In this document: positions 10,219-22,800 of the stretch, piece by piece
Numbering within the stretch: the first letter of the stretch is position 1
Layout of the letters: each line of letters begins with the position of its first letter
Assembly: GCF_963576675.1 (NCBI RefSeq)
Contig: NC_088911.1
Coordinates: forward strand, 78,459,256-78,523,255
Length of the DNA stretch: 64,000 bases
DNA from: Euphorbia lathyris
Taxonomy: Eukaryota > Streptophyta > Magnoliopsida > Malpighiales > Euphorbiaceae
Reading direction: 5' to 3'
Made by a program: the position numbers and the translations under genes
Notes under the pieces: model-generated
Databases searched by the model: none
Seen by the model: the letters and a program-made list of their open reading frames with translations, nothing else
Told to the model about the DNA's origin: nothing

Positions 10219-10806
10219 TGTTGAGAAAATTAACTATTAATTTAAAATAATTAAACAAAAAAGAGAATTGTTGTGATGTCTAAATTAATGAGGGATTATT
10301 TTTGTAATTTATATTATTGAATGGTTGATTTTGTAATTAAAAAAAAAGAAAAAGAAAGAAGAAATAATAAAGGAAATGGTGTGAAAGTTGGACAAATTTG
10401 GTGGTCTAATTTGACCACCAAATTTCAACTTTGAGTGAACATTGCCAGCAAAATTATTGCTGGCAATGTCCCTCCTTGGCCTATAAAAAGCCAAAGAGGA
10501 GATCAATATTAGTATTGGAAAAAGAGAGATTGAGTGAGATTGTGAAAAAAGAGAGTTAATAGAGGGAGCATAAGAAATGTAGTGAGAGAAGGCACAATTG
10601 TGCCTTGTGAATTTTTGAGAGTTTATTTAGAGGGTAGTCTAATTATTTTGGGTAGTTTTGGGAAATACCCGAGTGCTACTATTTTTATTTTATCTCATTG
10701 TAACTCTAGAAAGTTTCTAGAGAACACCCTCTTGTAAACCTCATAATTCAATAAAATTATTTTATCGTTTCCACTAAATTGTCGCAATCAAGAAAAATTC
10801 CCAACA
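10219..10806 (+). repeat. Right LTR (588 bp)
   Basis: Same length as the left LTR, with only scattered substitutions and balanced one-base indels. Both pre-TATA hairpins are conserved. Confidence 0.93.
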
Positions 10807-10811
10807 GAAAG

Positions 10812-12180
10812 TACAACCAAGATAATCACCAATCTCAGGAATTGAAGATATAACATTTTGACAAGAATAAGGCTTATAATCCTGCAATAATAACAAACAC
10901 ACAAGAAACATAATAAAATATGATATACAAAAAATAGACACTTCGTGGTGCATAAAAGAAAATGGTCAATATTAAGGATATCTCAATAGCACATTTGGAA
11001 CAACATATTTGTAGGAACAAAAAATAAAAATCACAAGATATTTGTTAGATAGTGGAGTGGAGTGATAGTATAGAAACATAATGCGTTCAATACCAGTCTG
11101 GTAAAACAATTCAATATAATGACATGAAATTTACAGAATCTTAATTCTACATTTAAGGACATGAAAGAGGTTTACTTTTAGGCTTCCAAAAATCGAGTTT
11201 GATTATTTTAAACCAGTTATTATCCTAATATAACTAGAAATTTCCTTGCGTTTACATGGAATAGCTCCTAGTAGTACCTACAAAGGTATTTTCCTCTTCA
11301 ACTTGCAGCTAAAAGCACTAATTAGAAACTTTTCTAGTGGCATCTGGAATGTTGAGTTCTTATGAGGTAATTGTAAATTCAACTCTAAAAATAAATTCAC
11401 ATATGTAAATGAGTTGGAATCAAGGATGTAAGGATATGAAACTGAAATAAAAGTCTTATGACGGAATCAGAATCGGAATCAGATTGAGATTGCAATTAGA
11501 TATGAGGGTTTGAGTTGCATGAGGTCTGTTGTGTTGTATCTCTAACCATTTTTAGGGAAGCCACTGTACGCTTTTTTTTCCTATAAAAGAGCAATGGATG
11601 AATTAATCAATCAAATTTTATGGTATGAATTTATCGAGGAAAATGTACCTAGAGATGAGTTGAAGGGGCTGATCATCGGGATCTAGCTTCTCCCTCCGAG
11701 ACACTTTTGCTTCTTCGAAACTTGGAGGCAGAACTTAACGCAAATTTTTCTAAGTAATGCAGGAGACTCAACTTTTTCATCCATCACTTTAGCAGGCAAA
11801 CCACCGTTGAACGAACACCTAATGTTAGCACCCGAAATCCCATTTTCCTTGCTCTCCCTCTTATCAATTGTGAAGCTTCTTTATCATAATTTTTCCTCTG
11901 TTACACTAGAGTACACCAATCAAAATCTAAAAGAATTGGCTTTAAAACCATCAAAGACAAAACCCCAATTTCCACAATATGCCATGTTCCCCAATACCCT
12001 CTAATATGCCCTAGAGTTGGGTGTTTTGCAATTACTTCTCTCTTCTCCCTAAGCCCCGTTAGTTATGGTATCCCTGCAACGGATTTTCTCATTTAACAAT
12101 CGAAATAGGAGATCCTAGTTCCAATTTATCAACATAACTGTACTACCCAATCGACATTTTATTATTGAGAACGAAACTAT
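10812..12180. other. Spacer, no recognised gene
   Basis: On the minus strand a TTATTATTGCAG acceptor-like site near 10880 precedes an exon-like stretch. The small LTR element (TSD GAAAG) inserted in that stretch, which continues at 9145-9136 before GTAATT. This fits an exon disrupted by the insertion, but no known family was recognised. The remainder is AT-rich. Confidence 0.25.
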
Positions 12181-12520
12181 CACTATGCCATTTTCCCTTT
12201 CCCTTTCACATGACACAAGATACATGACAAACATTTGTTTTCGTGTCGCCTGATTATTTTTCGTGACAGTATATTAAAATTCTATCATCTAAAAGCTTAA
12301 TTGAAAACGTGCTCGATTCACATGTGGCCTTCCGATGACACAATCCTGTCATCCAAAGAAAACACGCGTTTTCGTTAAAATTTACTTGCTCATCAGATGA
12401 CACCTATAATAAATGACTGTCATTGTATGCAGAAAATAAAAAAAAATGGCAAATGAAATTTCACTTACGCGGCCATATACCAAATTTAGACGCTCAATCG
12501 TTTGACTAAAATTTCTCAAC

Positions 12521-12654
12521 TCATATATAAACCTCTCTCTCTCATCCCAAACCCCATGTGAGGTTACGCAATCTTCATCCCTCTCGTCCCTCCATGGTTG
12601 CTTTCTACATGCAATCACTGGGAGTGAGATCGAAACATAGTACTGGTAAGCCAT
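12521..12654 (+). promoter_or_regulatory. Putative CACTA promoter and first exon
   Basis: ATATATAAACC (from about 12521) is followed, 80-130 bases on, by an exon-like block ending TACTG|GTAAGCC. The same TATA, exon and donor arrangement is conserved in element B on its minus strand (about 39680-39545). This suggests a transcript start retained from an autonomous ancestor. The start codon is not certain. Confidence 0.4.
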
Positions 12655-13019
12655 ATTTTCTTCGTTCCTAGATGTATTAGAGTTTCATTGTTCTTTGCTC
12701 TATCTTTTCCTCATCCGATTTACTCTTGTGTATGTGGATTTTAGCAGCTGGAATAATGATCTATTGATTTTCAGACCTATCATTGAAAGGGTTGGATCTC
12801 TCGCTTAGATACACTGATTTTATTGTATTTATTGTTAGATTCACTGCTGAAAAGCTTGGGACTTTATCTTTTTTAACCTAGGGCAATATAGTGCATGATG
12901 CTGAAAATGTTATGAACTCATTTTATTCCTTTTTATTTGAACATAATATTTGTAGGGATAGTAAGAATGCTTAAGTACATGGGAAGGCTGACTGAAGAGA
13001 TTGTCAATTAGTTCATGCC

Positions 13020-14600
13020 TTTAGCATATGAGAAGATTTCTTTAACTTATTGAGTATATATTATTGTTATGTTGGTTTAAACTGATTAGTTGCATGTATG
13101 ATGTTGTTGTGGGTGATGCTGCTGAGATAGGTTTACAATATATCTTCCACTTGGCTTGTTATCTGATTGAGTATGTGTATATGTATGAAGCATGTTTGCT
13201 TGTTTATGCTTGATGTTCTGTTTATGAAGCTATAACTGATTGAGTATGTGCATGGATGTTCATTATGCTTGGCCACACTCTTATACCTACGAGTTATACT
13301 GCTAGAACTGATTGAGTATGTGTATATGTATAAAGCATGTTTATGTTTGATGTTCTATTTAGGAAGCTAGAACTTATTGAGTTTGTGTATGAATGTTCAT
13401 TGAGCATGTGGCTGATTAGGCATACTCTTAAGCTTTGAATGTTCATTGTGATTGGCCATACTCTTATACCTATGAGTTATACTACTAGAACTGACTGAGT
13501 ATGTGTATGTGTATGAAGCATGTTCATGTTTGATGTTCTATTTAGAAAGCTAGAAGTCATTGAGTATGTATATGAATGTTCATTGGGCATGTAGCTGATT
13601 AGGCATAGTCTAAAGCTATGAATGTTCATTGTGATATGGGTCTTAATATTTTTTAACCTAAGGCAATATAGTGCCTGATGCTGAAAATGTTATGAACTCA
13701 TCTGATTCCTTTTTATTTGAACATGAGTTATACTGCTGAGATAGGTTTACAATATATCTTCCACTTGGCTTGTTATCTGATTGAAACCATTCAGAATGGT
13801 GATGGGTTTTCGATCCTATCAGCATAAGTTATGAACTTGTGGTTACAACATCGCAAACTTCATCACCGTGCTCACTTTTCAACGAGTACAATCCAAGTGG
13901 CAAGTATATTGTAAAGGGTTATGTATGTGCATTGCTCTAAATGTTTATTGGCCATGTAGCTGATTAGGCATAGTCTAAAGCTATAAATGTTCATTGTGAT
14001 ATGGGAATACTCTTATTCCTACCAGCTATACTGCCAGAACTGATTGACTATGTGTATGTGTATGTGTATGAAGCATGTTTATGTTTTATGTTCTGTTTAG
14101 GAAGCTAGAACTGATTGAGTATGTGTATGAATATTCATTGGGCATGTAGCTGAATAGTTACATGTATGATGTTGTTGTGGGTGATGCTGAGATAGGTTTA
14201 TGATATATCTTCCACTTGGCTTGTTATCTGATTGAAACCATTCAGAATGGTGATGGGTTTTCGATGTTATCAGCTTAAGTTATGAACTTGTGGTTACAAC
14301 ATCCAAACTTCATCACCGTGCTCACTTTTCAACTAGTGCAATCCAAGTGGCAAGTATATTGTAAAGGGTTATGTATGTGCATTACTATTAACTGATTGGT
14401 TGAATACATTAACCATGCATGAAGTGATTGGTATGAATGTGAGATATATTGCTATGAAATGATTGAGTATGTGTATGTGTATGTGTATGAAGCATGTTTA
14501 TATTTATGTTTCTGTTTAGGAAGCTAGAACTGATTATGTGCATGCATGAAAATGTTCATTGAGATTGGCCATACTCTTACGATTTTCCTTTTCACTTGGC
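13020..14600. repeat. Internal repeat array of CACTA A
   Basis: Blocks containing GAACTGATTGAGTATGTGTA, GAAGCATGTTTATG and AATGTTCATTG recur about six times with indels. A longer block (CCACTTGGCTTGTTATCTGA ... GTAAAGGGTTATGTATGTGC) occurs at least twice. The same words appear inverted in element B at about 38160-38960. No ORF is maintained, so this looks like non-coding expansion inside the element. Confidence 0.75.
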
Positions 14601-14975
14601 TTGTTAATGTAAAAAAAAAGCATTCATCATAGTGATAGGTTTATGATGCATTCAGCACAAAGAGATTCCCTTATGGTGACAGCATCATAAACCTCATTAC
14701 CAAGTTCATTGTTCAACGAGTACAATCCAAGTGGGAGGAACATTGTAAAAGGGTCAATTTAAGCTACTTGCATGTTCTGATATGCCTTGAAAATGATATG
14801 ATGTCTTTTGATATGACTTGAATATACATATACATACGAATTGAATAGCAAGCTCTACGGTATATTACAAAGGGGGGATGAGTGTTGGCTTTCGGTTATA
14901 ATTGAAATTCCAAATCTCTTTTACTATCTGATAGTAAAGGAGATTTGGAATTTGAAGCAAAACCACATTTGGAGC

Positions 14976-15701
14976 TCATATCCACATTGCATACTCCTCA
15001 GTCCATCTCCAGACAAGCCCCTCATAATCTGCCCTATTGCTGAGATATTGCTCAGCAACTTCTTATTGCCCAGGAAATGACGCCTCAATATGGGGTTGTG
15101 GTAGTAGATCATATATGTGCCATAACAACTACAAAATGGATATAGTAATTAGATCACAAACATGATTAAGTGTTTATCAAATGAACTAGAAAAATGGTGG
15201 CATATCTATACCATGGCAATGGGATAGGGAGGGTGAGTAAGGAGGCGGGGAAGATAAATCATCCCCTGAGGAGCCACATTAAGATGATAGATCTTATTCC
15301 AAAAGAGAAACTGAGAATAAGAGAAGATATTGATTAGTGTACGTGTATACAATGTCATGTAGGTTCATATAGCTTAATGAGATAAGTTAATATTACTGTT
15401 CGAGGTCTGTTTGGGAACTCCAAAGGGTAGCTGATTCTGATTTCAAATACACCCCTTTCATATGGGGTGTATTAGTGGCCTTTTATTCTGACCGCCCATT
15501 TTAAGAAGTTATCATCTAGAGGACATGTTATCATCCAAGATAAGAAGAATCATTACAAGTAGAAAGAAGAAATTAGGAAAAGTTAAAGAAGAAAATATGG
15601 ATTGACATACCATCGATGGTTAGAAGCCACCCTGGATTCTCCATGTAGAATTTCTCCATGTCAGAAATTACATGTTCATGAACACTCGCAACGGGAGCCA
15701 T
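14976..15701 (-). pseudogene. Captured E2 (ubiquitin-conjugating)-like gene, copy A
   Basis: Four exon-like blocks on the minus strand follow the E2 fold. Exon 1 starts with ATG at 15701 (MAPVASV ... MENPGWLLTIDG). The next block gives PLDDNFLKWAVRIKG then YTPYERGVFEI, the E2 beta-sheet signature. Then comes IYHLNVAPQGMIYLPRLL, matching the YHPN...G-I-C-L active-site loop. Last is a C-terminal helix block with AEQYLSNRADYEG and WTEEYAMWI before TGA. The residue at the catalytic Cys position is Tyr. In-frame TAA codons interrupt block 2 (after KGH) and block 4 (after FPGQ), so it is not functional as read. Introns keep GT/AG-like ends, indicating capture from genomic DNA. The family assignment comes from motif recall, not from a search. 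Confidence 0.72.
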
Positions 15702-15802
15702 ATACAATGTAAGAGTTGAATGTATGGATAACGAACGATTGAAATGCTTATTATTTATATTGATATGATAGTGGCTAAGTGAAAGGTCGTGAAAGGGGAA
15801 GG

Positions 15803-16553
15803 TGTTGAAACACCTTTCCACATGATTTTGATTTGACAAAATTATTTAAGTTAATCCCATGATTAAAATATCCCAACAATTAAATTTAAGTGCTTTGATT
15901 TAATTGTACTAATAAGTTTGTTCAATGTTGAGTAAGTTAATTAACAAGAACAGGAACTATATAAGAGAAAGCAAAGCCAAGTCAGTGGATGAAAGTCACA
16001 CAGCCGCAGCTGAGTAGAATGCAACTCAGCTTTGAGAAAAGAAATGTCTTTCTCAGAAAAGCTTGAAGGCGAAGCCGCTGAATCAAGCTGAGTAGTCGTC
16101 AGGTCAATGTCAATGATCCGTCAACTTGGAAGACAAGGTCTGACAATTTTCTGAAACAATCAGAAGTCTCAGAAATCTGTCTGGAAGACTTTTTCGAGAA
16201 AGAGCATGGACCATCTGACATTTACTAGAAGACAAACCTGGCTCCTGATGAATACAGAAGACAGGATTGGCTTGCAGCACTGAGTGCTGACCAAGTGATG
16301 ACGAATGAAGACCGTTTCCCCACAACGGCTATGTCGGGATTCAAATCATTGGCTCCCCAAAGATCACTATAAAAAGACCAATCCATCACTTGAATCAAAT
16401 ACAACTAGATAAGACAGACAAGTAGATCTTCATCAAGTCAAACTATTGAGTGAATACAAATTAAAAGCTCTGTCAAAAAGAAAAAGCAAGTTCTTACACC
16501 AACTCAAATCATTGTGTAAAAGTCTAGAGTGATTTTATTCATCTAAAGTGTTC
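15803..16553 (+). mobile_element. Copia LTR fragment inside CACTA A
   Basis: Starts TGTTGAAACACCTTTCCACA and parallels the copia LTR at 4458-3126 in inverted orientation. The 16480-16553 segment (GTGTAAAAGTCTAGAGTGAT) matches the LTR around 3770-3700. About 570 bases of the LTR 3' end are missing. TATAAAAAG near 16371 is its TATA equivalent. It is absent from CACTA element B, so it entered A after the two copies separated. Confidence 0.75.
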
Positions 16554-17331
16554 TTCACTCAGCGTTAATGATTCGTCAACTTGGAAGAAATGTCCTTAGT
16601 GCGTGACCTACTTTGGGTTTTGCAGATATCAAGACTTTAGGATTATAGGTCTAATAATGACTCCAATATATGGAGACACATCAAAATCGATTTGTTTCAG
16701 AATTTGGATATGTATTGGGTTTTTTTTTTTAGTTTTAATTCATAAATTTATGTGTACAAATGTAAACAGATGATGAGCATTTGTCTCCAATAAAATTAAA
16801 ACCATTGATATACATAATTTCATGTTCATTTGAGTATGTTTCATTATTCAGGTAAAAACCAGAAATTAATATGAAGAAGAAGGCAAAAAGTGACATTTTA
16901 TTTTAAAAAAATTTCATCTAAACAATAATAAAAAGACATTAAAATAAACGAATCTGTCATTTAAAAATAAATCCGTTGACATGATTGATTAAGACCTATG
17001 CCATCTAAAACAAGAGAAAAAAAACATAAATTATTATACAAACTGTCATTGCAAATTCAATATGCCAATTTCCCATACATTAACTTGACAGTTTTAATTA
17101 TTAGTATGTTATGTGATGACATTAAAGGTGATGATAGTAATAAATAAGCTGCATCGCAATAAGAGTAAGATGACAGTACGTAAATAGGCTAATGTCATGT
17201 GTCGTGCCTTCATATGACAGAACCTAACCGTCGTCTGAATGTGCAACAGACGGCAGCGAGTCCCGTGATAGTTTTATATCTCGCGGGACGACAGTTTTTA
17301 ACCGTCATCTGAGAGGCTATTTGGCGTAGTG

Positions 17332-17499
17332 CATCTTACTTGGAAGGAAGACTTAATGTGAAGAATCGGAAGCTTTAATGAAGATTCGGAAACCGATCGA
17401 GAGAGAGAAATGGAGAGAGATTAGGGTACAAATCGAGAGAGAAAGAGAGGCGGCCGAGGGACTAAGGTGAGGCTGACCCATATCGATAGAAAGAAACAA
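17332..17499. other. Short spacer
   Basis: GA-rich sequence with GAGAGAGA runs. No gene seen. Confidence 0.5.
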
Positions 17500-17898
17500 G
17501 TTACTAAATAAAATAAAAAGGGGGAAATAGAAACACTTCCCGCCTAATAGAAAAAAAAATTACATATTTATTTTTATTTTTTCTATTATCGACTAAATTC
17601 CATCATTGTATTAAAAATCTCGACATAAAATTAAAAGCATCATTAGTATAAAAGACAACATAAAAAAATATCAAGACACTTTTTTACGATGCAAATTCTA
17701 AACCGTCTTGAACATAAAAATACCAATATTTTTTTAAAAGCGTAGTTATTTTTTTCAAATATCATCACATAATAAAAAGCGTCATTAAATGAAAATAAAA
17801 ACCAACATAAATAAAAAAGTGTAGATAATTTTAAAAGAATGGTAACACATGTTAAAAAGCGTTGTAAAAAAAAGTATCCTATTTTTTTTTTGGTAGTG
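17500..17898 (-). mobile_element. Fragment of a second CACTA-like element
   Basis: AT-rich block with repeated AAAAGCGT words that ends TTTTTTTTTTGGTAGTG. Read on the minus strand, this is a CACTACCAAAAAAAAAA terminus. The matching other end was not found, so the left boundary is approximate. The LINE inserted just four bases beyond its end. Confidence 0.4.
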
Positions 17899-18308
17899 GT
17901 ATAAGTCATTTTTGTTATTTAATTCAGTGGAGAAGAAGAAAGAAAGCCATAATCAAGAGAGCAGGCAATAGTTTGATGAATAATATGGTTGATGTCATGC
18001 TTGTATTTGAATCCCAAATCTTTTAATTTGTTTGAAGATATCTCACAAGGTATGGAATTTAATCCCCTGTTGCATACCTGATCAAATTAACCAACCATAC
18101 GTTAATTTTATTATCTGATATAATCAAGTGCTCCCCGTGAGTTTCCCAGTAACTATTCCGGCAACCCTTTGCTCCTTGCAATTATTTCTACCTTATCCTT
18201 CATTGTCCTACATTTTGATTCTCAAAGTACTTGTCTTTTATTTTCTCTGCTTGGACAAATTTGTGTCTCCAAACAACTTCTTTAGGCTCAAACCCTGCAA
18301 AATTTTCT

Positions 18309-19803
18309 ATGGACCAAGCACAAAAGAAACAGCAAATGGAACCACATCACCTCCACAACCAAAACCAACCAATTATAGACCTCACTACAACAACCATACC
18401 AACATCTACCAAACAGTCTGTCCTCATTGGAAAGATTATTTCAGATAAAATTTACAGCACTACTGTTATCAGAAACATTTTTAACCAGGTTTGGAAAAAT
18501 TGGGGCGGCTGTCAAGTCTTAAAAATTCAACCCTCAGGAACTTTGGTCTTTAAGTTTGAAAAAGAGACACATGCTAAAGAAATTCTTGAAGGCAGACCAT
18601 GGCTCATACATAATCAACTTCTAGCACTTGAAGAATGGCCACCAAACCTGGCAATTGAAAATATCAGTTTTTCCACATCCCCTTTCTAGGTTCAAGTACA
18701 TGGGCTACCCCCAAATCAGATCAACAAGGAAAATGCACAAAGAATTGGGAGCCTCTTCCCTAACCTAGAGAAGACCGATATCGAACCGCAACACCTTAGT
18801 GCACCAGTATGGCACAGCTATCTCCGTCTCCGTATTCATCTGGACATCTCAAAACCTTTATTGGTGGGTTTCTAAGCAAGCTCTGATTTGTCAAGCAAAG
18901 GGTGGAGGAGCTTCAAGTATGAGAGAATACCAGATTTCTGATATAAATGTGGGAGATTAGGCCATCTAAATAGAACATGCAAGGATGAGCTGGAAGATCC
19001 AAGCTCATCGTTAACCCATGACAACTGTTCAACCGGAAATTTCGGCCCATGGCTGACCGGCCTCTCTCTTTGCCCGAGATTTCCCCGTGGTCGGGATTCA
19101 TCGGAAGATGCTACCACCACCCTTGAGGTGGTCCAAGGGTTTGAAAACCAGTTATGACCACTCCCCCCCTTTTAGTCATCTCACATGGGCCTGACCCACC
19201 CAAACATAACAAAAAGCCCAACTTGAAAAATCTCACCCAAATTTAACACAAGCCTTTCGAAATCTACAAAGCTTAGCCCCTGATAATCATTTCTCCATTA
19301 ATGAAGTGAATAGGGAGGATCCAGAGTGGATCATCAATCCCATTGACTCAATTTCCTTAGATGACTTAATTCTTCTCCATATCAACTTACTAGGACCCAG
19401 GAGAAAAAACATTGACTCCAATAACGGTCACTTGAACTTAACTAATAGTCCCAACGGTAACCAACCATTAGGAACTCAAAGTACTAGCACCACTCCTGAT
19501 GAGGTTATAGGGGAAGGAAGCTTTGGAGTAAGAAGATGGAAGAAGCTAGCCAGGGGCAAGCCTATTGGATTGAGCTCGGTGATAATTGAGAATATCTCCT
19601 CGGATTTTCCTTCGAATCCTATTATTCTCCCTAGCAAGCGCAAGGAGGAGGTTCCATCGGACAACAACGGGCAAAAGAAAGTAAAATTGGATAACCAATT
19701 TACCTTTGTTAACCTTGATGTTCCTGTGTCTCAAGTAAGTGAGGACTCAAATGACTCTTCTTTTCCATCGACCGGCCTACTCTCACAAGCCCGCCGCTCA
19801 TAA
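18309..19803 (+). pseudogene. LINE ORF1 (DUF4283 and CCHC nucleic-acid-binding)
   Basis: From ATG 18309 (MDQAQKKQQMEPHH) the frame contains a DUF4283 domain: LIGKIISDKIYS ... VWKNWGGCQVLKI ... VFKFEKETHAKEILEGRPW. A zinc knuckle YKCGRLGHLNRTC follows near 18945-18985. Stops include TAG at 18687-18689, where the family has Trp (F-W-VQVHGLPP), another after LLVGF, and TGA before YKCGRLGH. A later frame (19306-19803, ending SQARRS) is the C-terminal tail. ORF1 proteins coat the LINE RNA. The final TAA overlaps the ORF2 ATG in TAATG. Confidence 0.85.
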
Positions 19804-22800
19804 TGAAACTCTTAGCTTGGAACTGCAGGGGCTTCGGCAACCCTCGTGCAGTTTGACAACTAATGAACCTTGTGTTCACCTTGAAGCCTGGGTTACTAGT
19901 GTTGTTTGAGACCAAGTCAATCCGTCCTCGGATTGAATTCATCAGGAAGCGGCTGAAGTTTGCTCATGTTTTTAGTGTTGATCGTACTGGCTTAGGTGGA
20001 GGTATTGCTTTGTTTTGGGAAGACTCTGTAACACTAAAATTGTTGAGGTACCATCCTAATTACATTGATGTGGAGGTCACTTTCTCCCCTTTCAACAATG
20101 GAGAATGACTTATTTCTATGGTTTTCCTGAGCGAAACAGAAGGCGTGAGTCTTGGGACTTGCTTCGATCCCTCCAACCCTTATCTAGTCTCCATTGGCTC
20201 TGTTGGGGGGATTTCAATGATATTATGGATTCTTCTAAGAAAAAAGGCTCTGTTCCGCATCCTCCTTACTTAATCAATGGGTTTCAAAAGGCTGTCCAGG
20301 ACTCTCACCTCTTAGACCTGGGTATGGAAGGATTTTCGTTTACTTGGCATCGAAGCAGGGGCATTGAAGGATGGGTTGAGGAGCGTCTTGATAGGGCTTT
20401 GGTCAGCAGCAGATGGGTCTCTCTATTTCCGGATGCTTTTCTTCGAAACTTCCCACTCAGACCATTATGCCATCTTTCTATTCTTAGATAAGAGTTTCAG
20501 GCCTCGTAAATACCTATTCAGATTTGAAAATGCCTGGTCATAAAATGAGGAGTGTAGGAGTCTTATTGATCTTTTTTGGAATAAGGCTGAAGGTTCTATT
20601 CTTCAAAAGCTACAAGCCTGTGGAGCTGAGCTTTCTCGTTGGGGTGACACGCAGAGAAACCTTTTCAAGCAGGGTTTGAAATCTGCTCAACGATTAATCA
20701 GAATCAACCAGGGATGTTCTAACGACGTCTCTATAAGGCTGTATAAGGATGCAAGGCACCAAATGGAGCTACTATTGAAGCAACAGGAGGACCACTGGAA
20801 GCAGAGGGCTAAGCAAACGTGGTTTGTTGGGGGGGATGCTAATACCCGTTTCTTCCACAAGTTTTCTTCTAACAGGAGAAGAAGGAATTGTGTCAATAAG
20901 TTGAAGGATGAGCAAGGCAATTGGCTTGATTGGAACCAAGGGGCTGAGAACTTGGTGATTAATTATTTTGAGAATATTTTTCGATCATCAGGGACTAATT
21001 CAGCTTCGATTACTTTTCTTCTTACTCCCCGCATCACGGTTTCAGATAATGCTGCTCTCCAAAGGGATTTTGAGGATGATGAAATCCGTTCTGCCACTTT
21101 CTCTATGCATCTAGACAAGTCCCCTGGACCTGATGGTTTCAACCCTTATTTCTTCCAGAAGTATTGGGATATTGTCGGTCCGGAGGTTATCGCCACATGT
21201 CGTCTTATTTTGAGGGAGGGCAAGATTCCTGAGGGGCTCAACGAGACCTTCATTGTTCTTATCCTGAACATCAAGCACCCAGAAATGGTTTCAGATTTCA
21301 GACCAGTAGCCCTCTACAATGTAATTTATATGATTTTCTCGAAAGCTATGGCGAATCGTCTGAAGCAGATTATTCCGGATATCATCTCACATTCTCAAAG
21401 TGCTTTTATTAAGGGTAGGTCTATTATTGACAATATCATTGTGGCTTTTGAGATTGTTCACCACCTAAAGCGTAAACGGCAAGGAAAGCAAGGGGTGGAT
21501 GCACTTAAGCTTGATGTTTCCAAAGCCTATGACCGTCTTGAGTGGCCTTACCTTGAGGGCGTCTTGTTACAATTGGGTTTCGATAGAGCATGGGTCAGCT
21601 TGATCATGAACTGTATTAGCTCAGTGAGCTTTAAGGTTCTCCTCAATGGGGACCAATTCTCCCTCGCAGAGGCCTAAGGCAGGGGGATCCCCTATCCCCT
21701 TACCTCTTCATTATTGCAGCTGAGGGCCTATCTTCTATGATCAGAGACCGAGAATCACATGGGCTCATTCACGGGTGCAAAGTAGCGAGGGAGGCTCCAT
21801 CTATTACACATCTATTTTTTACCGATGATAGCCTCTTATTTTTTCAAGCTTCCTCTGAGGAGAGTTTACAGATTAAAGATTGCCTCCAGAAATATAAGCT
21901 TGCCACGGGTCAGACCATAAACCCCCTCAAATCGACAGCTTCATTTAGCAGCAATGTTCCATGGGACTCTCGTTCTTCTATATGTCAAATTTTTGGAATC
22001 CCCATTTCTGGCCCTCAAGGTAACTATGTAGGGCTTCCCTCCATCATCGGGCGTAACAAGTACGAGATTTTTAAGTATGTCAAAGAAAGGGTTTGGGACC
22101 ATATTCAGAGTTGGAACTTCAAATTTCTCTCTAGAGCTGGGAAGAAAATTTTGCTGAAGTCAGTAATTCAAGCCCTTCCCGCCTACACTATGCAGGTGTT
22201 TCTTCTACCTGACTCGCTCTGTGACAAAGTGCAAAAAACAATGAATTATTTTTGGTGGGGCTGTTCGATTGATAGGAGCTCTGGGATTAGGTGGTGTTCA
22301 TGGGATAAAATGTGTATCTCCAACAAACTCCGTGAATTCAATCTAAGCCTCCTAGCGAAGCAGGGCTGGTCTATTATGTGTGACTCATCCTCTCTAGCAG
22401 CCAAAGTTCTTAAGGCTCGATACTATCCTTATGGTTCCTTCCTTACTGCCTCTCTTGGATCCAACCCGAGCTATATTTGGCGCAGCTTGATGGCTGCTCA
22501 ACCTCTTTTTTTAGCGGGCAGCAAGATTCGAGTTGGCTTAGGGAATAGCTTTAATATTTGGGAAAGCCCTTGGCTTATGTCAGAAGGATCTGGCTTTCTT
22601 CAAACCCCTGTTTTGTCGGATCTCCAACATGCAAAGGCTAGTGACCTAATGAATGATTCAAGGACTGGGTGGAACAAAAGCATTCTTTCTCGTCTTGTTA
22701 ACAGAGACCGTGATTTGATTCGTCAAATTCCTGTTGCAAGTCGACCTAAAGAGGATGGCTGGTTGTGGCTATTTGATCGGAGGGGCACTTTTACTGTCAA

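Larger units (their letters stand above)
9146..10806 (+). mobile_element. Complete small non-autonomous LTR element
   Basis: Two 588-bp LTRs (9146-9733 and 10219-10806), both TGTTGAGAA...CCCAACA, enclose a 485-bp internal domain. A perfect primer-binding site follows the left LTR, and a purine tract AAGGGGAAGAT precedes the right one. The 5-bp TSD GAAAG (9141-9145 and 10807-10811) is perfect. No protease, RT or integrase is encoded, so movement would need proteins from another element. The LTRs differ at about ten positions by eye, implying a fairly recent insertion. Confidence 0.95.
12181..17331. mobile_element. CACTA element A, non-autonomous, with gene capture
   Basis: Begins CACTATGCCATTTTCCC at 12181 and ends GGCGTAGTG at 17331, the CACTA...TAGTG termini of the En/Spm superfamily. 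Both ends carry many ATGACA/TGTCAT subterminal words, and the right end has CGTCGTCTGAA/ACAGTTTTTAACCGT hairpins. Flanking triplets TAT and CAT match at two of three bases. Element B (35668-40010) is the same family in the opposite orientation. No TNPD-type transposase or TNPA-like ORF is visible. Cargo: an E2-like pseudogene (14976-15701, minus), an internal repeat array, and a copia LTR fragment (15803-16553). Confidence 0.88.

Noticed and set aside
14841..15080. Plus-strand ORF of 79 codons in CACTA A
   Set aside because: Shadow of the last exon of the minus-strand E2-like gene.
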